From Ectobius pallidus (Eukaryota > Arthropoda > Insecta > Blattodea > Ectobiidae), in assembly GCA_964059195.1 (NCBI GenBank), contig CAXKWD010000002.1, positions 50,928,923 to 50,992,922 of the forward strand: a DNA stretch of 64,000 nucleotides, in the 5' to 3' direction. Shown here one piece after another: positions 57,433 through 64,000 of the stretch (its first letter is position 1; every line of letters begins with the position of its first letter). Below the pieces are notes generated by a model. That model had not been told where the DNA came from. It saw only the letters and a list, made by a program, of their open reading frames with translations, and searched no databases. Made by a program: the position numbers and the translations under genes.

Positions 57433-57727
57433 AATGATTGTTTCACGGGCTATAAGCCCGACCAAGCTTTCGGTCGCTGACATCTCTGCGGCCTTCCTCA
57501 GGGAAATGAGTGAAGAAAAAGGGAAGAGACGTTATATATGTTCATTTTCACTAAAAAACATAAGAGAGAGCTTATATATGTTCATTTTCACTAAAAAAAA
57601 CATATATAAGCTCTCTTCTCTTTTTCTACACTCAATTCCCTGAGGAAGACCGCAGAGATGTCAGCGACCGAAAGCTTGGATGCAATATATCTTCTTACTA
57701 GGCTTATAGCCCGTGAAACTATCATTA
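57433..57727. repeat. 295-bp palindrome built from Penelope-like ends
   Basis: The left arm (57433-57550) and the inverted right arm (57600-57727) share TTTCACGGGCTATAAGCC, AAGCTTTCGGTCGCTGACAT and CTGCGG..CTTCCTCAGGGAA. The right arm has about 20 extra bases. Each arm contains CCCTGAGGA..CGAAA as in the Penelope-like element at 16613. The flank just right (CGCCGAGAAAGCTTCAAGTC) matches that element's last bases. Confidence 0.75.
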
Positions 57728-58001
57728 GTAATCAACGCCGAGAAAGCTTCAAGTCTTACGAACTAGGCTACAGTAACCTCGTACGAAATTTTCGCACTTT
57801 CCCCCTTTTTGACAAAAGCCAGAAAACTCATGAGGCTGAAATAACTGAATATGTACACCCTGCAATACGGCCTCTTATTCTAAATTTATATCCGAATGAG
57901 AATTGAGAAAGTTGTATAGCCCAAGCTTTAAGGCAGAGAAAGATATGCGAGTGTTTTTTTTTTGTAGCGACAAAGATTACGCTCTGTTTAAGTATCATAT
58001 T

Positions 58002-58475
58002 TAGAGGGCGGATTTCTATGACCTAAAAAATAGGATATAGGCTATGCATGCATTTATGACCTAAAAAAACATTAAAATATGATCAATAACATTTAAAATA
58101 TGACTTTACCACTTACATATTATGTATATTTTATTTAAGTTTCATTACAATTCATTTTATTAAAATATAATGTTAATTATTTAAAATATCTGTAAATTCT
58201 CAAAAAGTATAAGTATAATGCCAAATTTACAAAATATGATATGAAACTTCAAAATTTATTTAATATGCACACAAATATGCCAAAAATATGACCTAAATAT
58301 GCATATTCATACCAAATATGCTACAATAGTTTTAAATTTCCTAAATATGCAGTTATATGCACAATAAAAGCCGTTCCATTTTCACCAGGATGCTTGGAAT
58401 CGGGTTTAAATTAGTCGGAAACCTGAAACAATGCAAAGGGGGAAAATATGACATGTCATAGAAATCCGCCCCCTA
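58002..58475. mobile_element. Non-autonomous hAT-like element, 474 bp
   Basis: The ends TAGAGGGCGGATTTCTATGA and, reversed, TAGGGGGCGGATTTCTATGA are nearly perfect. ATCATATT and ATAATATT flank it (7 of 8 identical). TATGACC and TATGCAT-like motifs repeat throughout. Non-coding. Confidence 0.85.
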
Positions 58476-58483
58476 ATAATATT

Positions 58484-58804
58484 GTATTGTACACAGTGAT
58501 AGTTATTAATAACTTACTACACATGCTGATTAAGTACCTTGATCATTTGTGCTGCACAGCTACTGTCACAACAAATCTCCACTGCGAGCTAACTTAAGCG
58601 TGTCTGTTTCAAACCCTAACTATAATCTATCCATCTAAAGAATGAAGTAGATGTTAACAAAACCACGTGACTACAAGATATCTTTTCTGAATTCCAATTA
58701 CTATGATTAGATCTGGAACGTTTCACAACTTCCGCCTTCTAAGTTGCATCATTCGCGTACTAAAATAATCATGTGTTAAATACAAAACACTTTCATCCTG
58801 TCCA

Positions 58805-58865
<61 letters not shown>

Positions 58866-61411
58866 TTTTATGCAACATAATTAAATTTAACACAGTTCAC
58901 AATTCACTTAACCAAACTTGCTGAAAATGTTTGAATTATGAGGGATATGCACAAGATTTAAAAATCTGTCAGAAACATGCCGTCAAAAATGTGACAAATT
59001 AATAAAATATGACCAAATATTTTAATATCATGTAAATATGATGCATTATAGCAAGAATAGCAAAATATACAAAAATATGCAAAATGAAACCAATTTTCTG
59101 TATTTTTTTCATGTCTTGTACACATTTCAAAACTAGTATGTAATAGAATGCATTATTCAAAATATGATTTTTCATAACTTCCGGGCTTTATCCTCATCAT
59201 AAGCACAAGCGCTAGCGATGATCTAATCTGAACAAAGCTAAACTCCGTGAAGCTACATTCCTTGAGGGACTAAGCCTATCATAAGAAGCCTATCATTCTC
59301 TATCCTAAGAAGATGGCAGGACTGGTAAGAATGTGTTCAGCATGAAGACTCTCATGGCCGTTACTGATGACTTTTGACTACAGCCACTACGACTTTATCA
59401 AGTAACTCTTGTAGTGTCACGAGGCTGAGTGCACCCCGTTCTAGAACTCCCCACCTCAGAAAAATGCGATGAGGTATTGTGCGCTCTAAAGTCAAGTTAA
59501 CTACTAATACCAAAGGCCGGCCGGGGAATCGTCATAAATATCTTGAACCGGAGGATGACCAGGACAATAAGATTGTATATTTTGAGTTTCCATTTGTTTC
59601 TTGTGCATTGATATTACTTTACAGCCAATAGCATGAAGTTCGCAACCAATAAGGATGCATTCCTTAAGTTTTGACACTTGAGGTTTTACTCCACGTGGAG
59701 TGTGAGACAGTCTGTTTCCCGTTCCCCTCCATTAAGGGTCAAACAATGTTTTAATCCTTGAAGGATGCCGGTGGTTAACGTGGCTTTAGAACGCACTGTA
59801 CCGATATTCAAACCTAGAATCCTAGTCCGTAAGCATCAACGCTAACCATTAAGACCACGCAGGCGATCAGTGATGAGCTACCGGGGTAATTGTGCTTCAC
59901 AAGTCTTATAGGAATATGATAACCATTCGAACACCTAATGCGTTAGATGCTTCATAAAATCATATTACCAAAGGAGAGAGAATATTGTTTATACGTGACA
60001 ATATTCGCGGATTCCAGGGCCGCAAGAGGAACGTCACCTAGATCTTTCCAGCACCACATCTGCACAGCATGCGGGCACCGACGCTGATGAGGACCATAGG
60101 TTGAGAACTTACGACACCTACAAAGAAATAAGGTTACGACGCCATGACGTGCTTTACGTGTCTTTAATGAGAAGGGATAGCTGAGATTGTGACAATACAC
60201 AAGCAGCCTCCTAGTTTGATGGACAGAATGACCGCCCTAGTCGGGTGGCGCCCGGCTGTTACAAACAAACAAGTATGAAACTAACAGACGCCGCGATGCC
60301 CAGACCCCCTGACTCACATACTCTATAATAATATGGCGACGCATTTTCCAACTTAACTTGTTTGGCGCCGAAGCCAAAAATAAAGCAAGGCGCCCCATAG
60401 ATAATGTTTTTGTGTGTTGCTCTTCGCATTGACTTGCTGGTCGATTCGATGAAAACATCCACATAGCACTATAGAGGGCAATCGTTAGTCATAAATCTTT
60501 CTAAATTATATTATAGCAGCCAAAAAATTAGCTCTTTTCTGCATTAAACATAACCTAAATCACTCACTTGATTCGCTTATGAGTTACGATGCTGTTTTGT
60601 TTCCTTGCTTGTGTTATTTAAAATTGTCCTTATTCAGTCTTTATTATTTCCTCTTGGCTGCGTTACAAAGAACTGATCTAATTTTTAAGGTTATGTTTCG
60701 TTTTATTACAACAAAGAAAGAAACTATAAGAAACGCTTAATGGAATTGCCTTAGTTTCAATTTACAAAATGGAAGTAAAGCAAAAATTCCAATCATTTAT
60801 TAAAGTTCAAGTTTTTATCTTAAAAGATGGCAAATATTAGAACACGGTAGATTTATTTCTGAAAACTGTTTTTGTGTCGCACAGACTTGTTTTCTCAGGT
60901 CAAGCGTCCATGTTCTATAGACATTGAAAACGTGGAAGCAGTGGGCGCAAAGAAACATACTGCTATGGAGTGATATATGACTCTGCTGACTAGAAAGAAA
61001 ATTAGACGCATTTTACGTTTTTACTCGCCCCTTCCACATCTCCCAGTTCAGAAGTAATGAAAACCATCTTGCAGATTTCTCGACATCGCGGTTGGAGAAA
61101 GGGAAAATGCATCTTTAAAACGAAAGTTCTTTTCAGGTATATAAAATGATACCACGCTGAAAATGTAATGAAGATAAATTGCTTAAGCAATCCCCTAAAG
61201 ATGAATGTTTTTTATGCATTTTTTCAATGTCATCACTTACTTTAATGCACTGTTATAGGATAGCTCAGCACCATTTTCAAATGTTTGCAAACCTGAAACG
61301 GGAATCATTGGAATACATCCAAAATAATTGTAATCAGTAAAAACTAATTAGTATACGTAGGCTGGATACAAATAATATTACTGGCAACACCTCTTTAAAG
61401 TCATGGTGAAT
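58484..61411. other. No recognised gene; (AAT)n run
   Basis: An AAT microsatellite lies at 58804-58865. 58970-59060 repeats ATATGACC/AAATATG-type words like the hAT element just left. Two GC-richer patches (59400-59520 and 59990-60460) have unassigned ORFs. No exon recognised. Confidence 0.4.
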
Positions 61412-61413
61412 TA

Positions 61414-61973
61414 CAGGATGTTCAAATCGCTTTTGTAAGAAGTTGGTTGGATACCCAGAATGCCAAAGAACAAATTGGAGCCCTCTATTGCTCTGAATGT
61501 CTTCATAGTACTAACAAGAAGGAAATGAGCTGGCCCAATATGTTACCCAAAATTACTTTTTTTGGAAAAGATCGTTCATTAAAAAAATTAAGGTAACTTA
61601 AATGATCATTGACTCACAATAATCTACAATACCATAATAACATTTTAAGATTGGTAAAATTTTGACTCTTAATGATGAATGCTTGTAAGTGACACATGAA
61701 TGACCTTTTTCCAGAAGGAAATGAACAAGTGACAGGCTTTGACCCATCTTACTCTTTTTCTGTATGGAAATGCAAATTCCTTAAAAGCCTTTAACTCAAG
61801 AATCCTCCCAGCCATTGAAATTGTTATCAGTACCTCTGTTACAAATCTAGAAGCCATTTTGGGGCAGTTAGTGGTGCTACCACATTTTCTTCTGGTGATA
61901 GAGGGCTCCAATTTGCTCTGAAGTATGCTGGATATCCAAGCAACATCAGAAAAAAAGTTATTTGAACATCCTA
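61414..61973. mobile_element. TA-flanked inverted-repeat element, 560 bp
   Basis: CAGGATGTTCAAAT and ATTTGAACATCCTA are the ends, with TA at both flanks. Similarity between the arms runs about 80 bp (TTGGTTGGATACCCAG..CAAATTGGAGCCCTCTAT, and the inverse). The ORFs inside (61669-62049 minus; 61739-61921 plus) have no similarity I recognise. The Tc1/mariner superfamily is likely from the TA duplication. Confidence 0.7.
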
Positions 61974-61975
61974 TA

Positions 61976-63620
61976 ATTAATCGTGAATTTATAGTTGTGT
62001 TGCCACTATTCTTTTTATCCAACCTATTTACAAATCCATTATCTGACAAGTTGACGATGGCCTAGCAACAAATTCCATTTTTCTGTTGAACCCAAGAGGG
62101 GTTGAAATAAATCAGATTTAATTTTCCTCTTATATGCCGTACTAAGTTCAATCCGTAAGTGCAGTGTCTACCGCTGCGGAATAAAAGGTTCTGAAAACGT
62201 CACTAGATAACTCTACATCTGCCTAAACAGAAACAGAAACAGAAAACATTACAAAATGAAGTTCGTTCTTTTCCAATCCCAATCGTACGTTATGAAATAT
62301 GTAAATGGGTCTGATACCATTCAAGACGGACTTTAGGATTTCAAAATGTTAGCAAATAAAGAACCGGGCCACCACGGTTGCGCCATTTCAACCTTGGAAG
62401 TCAGTTATTTCCCGAAGAAAGTCATCAAAGAAATGTCCGAAACGTCAGATTTTAATAATATGACACGGCTAAACCCGGGCAGCCATGTTAATAGTGATTT
62501 TATTAAATTATACCGTAATTTTTAATGACAAAAAATCGTCAATATACCTATTAAAATGTTAAAACTTAATAAGAGGATTTATTTAAATAATAGATGCAGG
62601 CCTACTTTACAAAATCAAAGTGAAAATTTTTACTTTTGCCGAGCATCTTTCTATATTTATGTATCTGCAATACTGTGTGATTCTACTTTTCCTTGTATTG
62701 TTACTTTTCGGACAAGTTTGCTTTTTTATGGTCTGCTTTGATATCAATTTTAAATAAACCTATCTATAAAGGCAAGGTGTAACTGGCGCAAATACATTCC
62801 TCTACATTAGTGATCGAAGGAGGAAACAGCAACTTTGGCGCAAACACACTGCTCCCTAAAGAACAGCTTCCGATTTATGTGGCATTTTCTGCTCTTTAAT
62901 TTGCCTACCCTGGCTATATGGCCGCGAGCTGTCATTGCCATCTAGCAAATGAAGCGATGCAATTCGAACTGTGGTGTGGTATAAATTGTGATTTTCAGTA
63001 AATAGCCGTGGACAGAAGCTGAAAATATGAAAAACCTGAAACTCTTTCATACTCTCAGCAATGCACTTAAGATCTAATACGAGGAAAAGGAAGAGCCTTG
63101 CACACGTCTCTGTACTGAGACGTAATTTAAGAAGTACTGAGGCTCACAGGATGAAGTGTTTATGACCACTTAACACGCTCTATTTGCCCACATACTAGTG
63201 CTTCAAGTGCAACTTCTCAAACCCTGTGTTAAGAACTAGAGTTACCGGAAAATAACAGATGAGACCTCAAAACATGCTATTGACATAGGCATAATTCTAT
63301 CAGTGTAGAATAATATTCTATCATTGTAGAGTCGGTAGTTTTAAATTTTACTTTAGTAATAATTAGGCTATTATTGGTTACATTAATGTAAAAAAGATTT
63401 TTGCAAGGTTGCAACTTTGTTATTGTCATACCTGAGGTATGGATAAAAACATTAATTTTACAGGCGTTACCGGTTTTAAGGAAGATGCTCCTACCAGATT
63501 ACTTATTGTAAACCACTTAATTGAAAAACGAAAACTGGAAAGATAAAATCCGTGGCCAGTGTGAGGGATTAAAGTACTTGTCTGCTGAATGGTAACAAAT
63601 ATTACTAATTTGGATTCCAA
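61976..63620. other. Mostly unannotated; repeat end at 62411-62500
   Basis: CCCGAAGAAAGTCATC..ATGTCCGAAACGTCAG (62411-62448), then ATGACACGGCTAAACCCGGGCAGCC, resembles an end motif of Penelope-like or related retroelements (box, stem, CGAAACGT). The rest is AT-rich with no recognised gene. Confidence 0.4.
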
Positions 63621-63626
63621 TACTGT

Positions 63627-63897
63627 AAAGGTAAAGTGTTCCCTAAACAGGCCCAGAGGGTTCCAGGAGGTTGAGGCTCCCAGATTTTCAGACATTCGGT
63701 ACGTGAAGGTGGTAAGGTTGTCAGCCTTACGCACCGGATTGCTCCTGATACTCATTTCTGTTAGAGGCTGAGTCGACCCCAGGGCCATAGTGCCACCAGG
63801 AGGATTAGGCCAATTGAAAAACTCCAATGACCTCATCGGGGATCGAACCCGCGACCTACCGGTTTGTAGCGCAGCGCCTCAACCACTACGCTGTGCT
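63627..63897 (-). mobile_element. tRNA-derived SINE, copy 2
   Basis: It aligns with 32733-33037 from GTAAAG to the tRNA-like head. On the minus strand the head has GCGTAGTGGTTGAGGCGCTG and CGGGTTCGATCCCCGATGAG, a better-preserved B box than copy 1. About 30 bp of the middle (around the CCAGGATTTTTCCTGG hairpin) are absent here. No clear target duplication. Confidence 0.85.
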
Positions 63898-64000
63898 TCA
63901 TGGTAAAAACAAGCCTACCGACTTCAAATCTGACTTCAGTGGTCTTGGCTAATCTAGCAAAATATAGCTACAGTGAAAGCTAATTATTCCAGACTAATAA

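Overview
The window looks like intergenic or intronic DNA from a large, repeat-rich insect genome. It is AT-rich, has many short ORFs with no continuous gene, and carries simple-sequence runs and a dense mix of decayed transposons. The palindrome TAGGCCTA occurs at least nineteen times in varied contexts. The retroelement peptides and short interspersed repeats resemble those I associate with cockroaches (for example Periplaneta); that assignment is inference. There is no bacterial gene structure, no CRISPR array and no rRNA.

Host content: the one convincing host coding segment is the first coding exon of an inhibitory SMAD (Smad6/7, Dad in flies) on the minus strand at 7530-7992. It encodes the start of the protein and a complete MH1-like zinc-binding domain, and ends at a GTAAGA splice donor. 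The MH2 exons are not visible. A GC-rich block with a CRE palindrome (about 40900-41500) could be an unassigned promoter. A 74-nt tRNA-like cloverleaf at 38172-38245 has several defects.

Mobile DNA, left to right: a recurring family of short hAT-type elements with CANNGGCG-like ends and 8-bp target duplications (1016, 11706, 15491, 18962, 47615). A LINE at 11650-13690 is interrupted by one of these and by a 1.57-kb inverted-repeat insertion that itself carries a second LINE. A Penelope-like element (16613-18468) with reverse transcriptase and GIY-YIG nuclease, flanked by a 14-bp target duplication, sits in another LINE. A RNase H-bearing LINE is at 18740-19987, and a fold-back mariner at 19989-20685. 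A 1.2-kb array of CTGTC-leader repeats is split by a SINE (26930-28165). A three-deep nest of hAT-like elements occupies 28633-31260. A SINE lies at 32733-33037, with a second copy at 63627-63897. A pogo/Tigger-like element with a PHD-type zinc finger lies at 36126-37995, and a second fold-back Tc1/mariner-type element at 50005-50982 splits a LINE tail. Further hAT-like elements lie at 51968 and 58002, a Penelope-like palindrome at 57433-57727, and a TA-flanked inverted-repeat element at 61414-61973.

Apart from the SMAD exon, no genes here work together. Most of the interest is in the order of nested insertions, in transposons that kept only the terminal domains of their transposases, and in a shared hairpin motif (CTGANGA, stem, GAAA) at the ends of several retroelement-like repeats.
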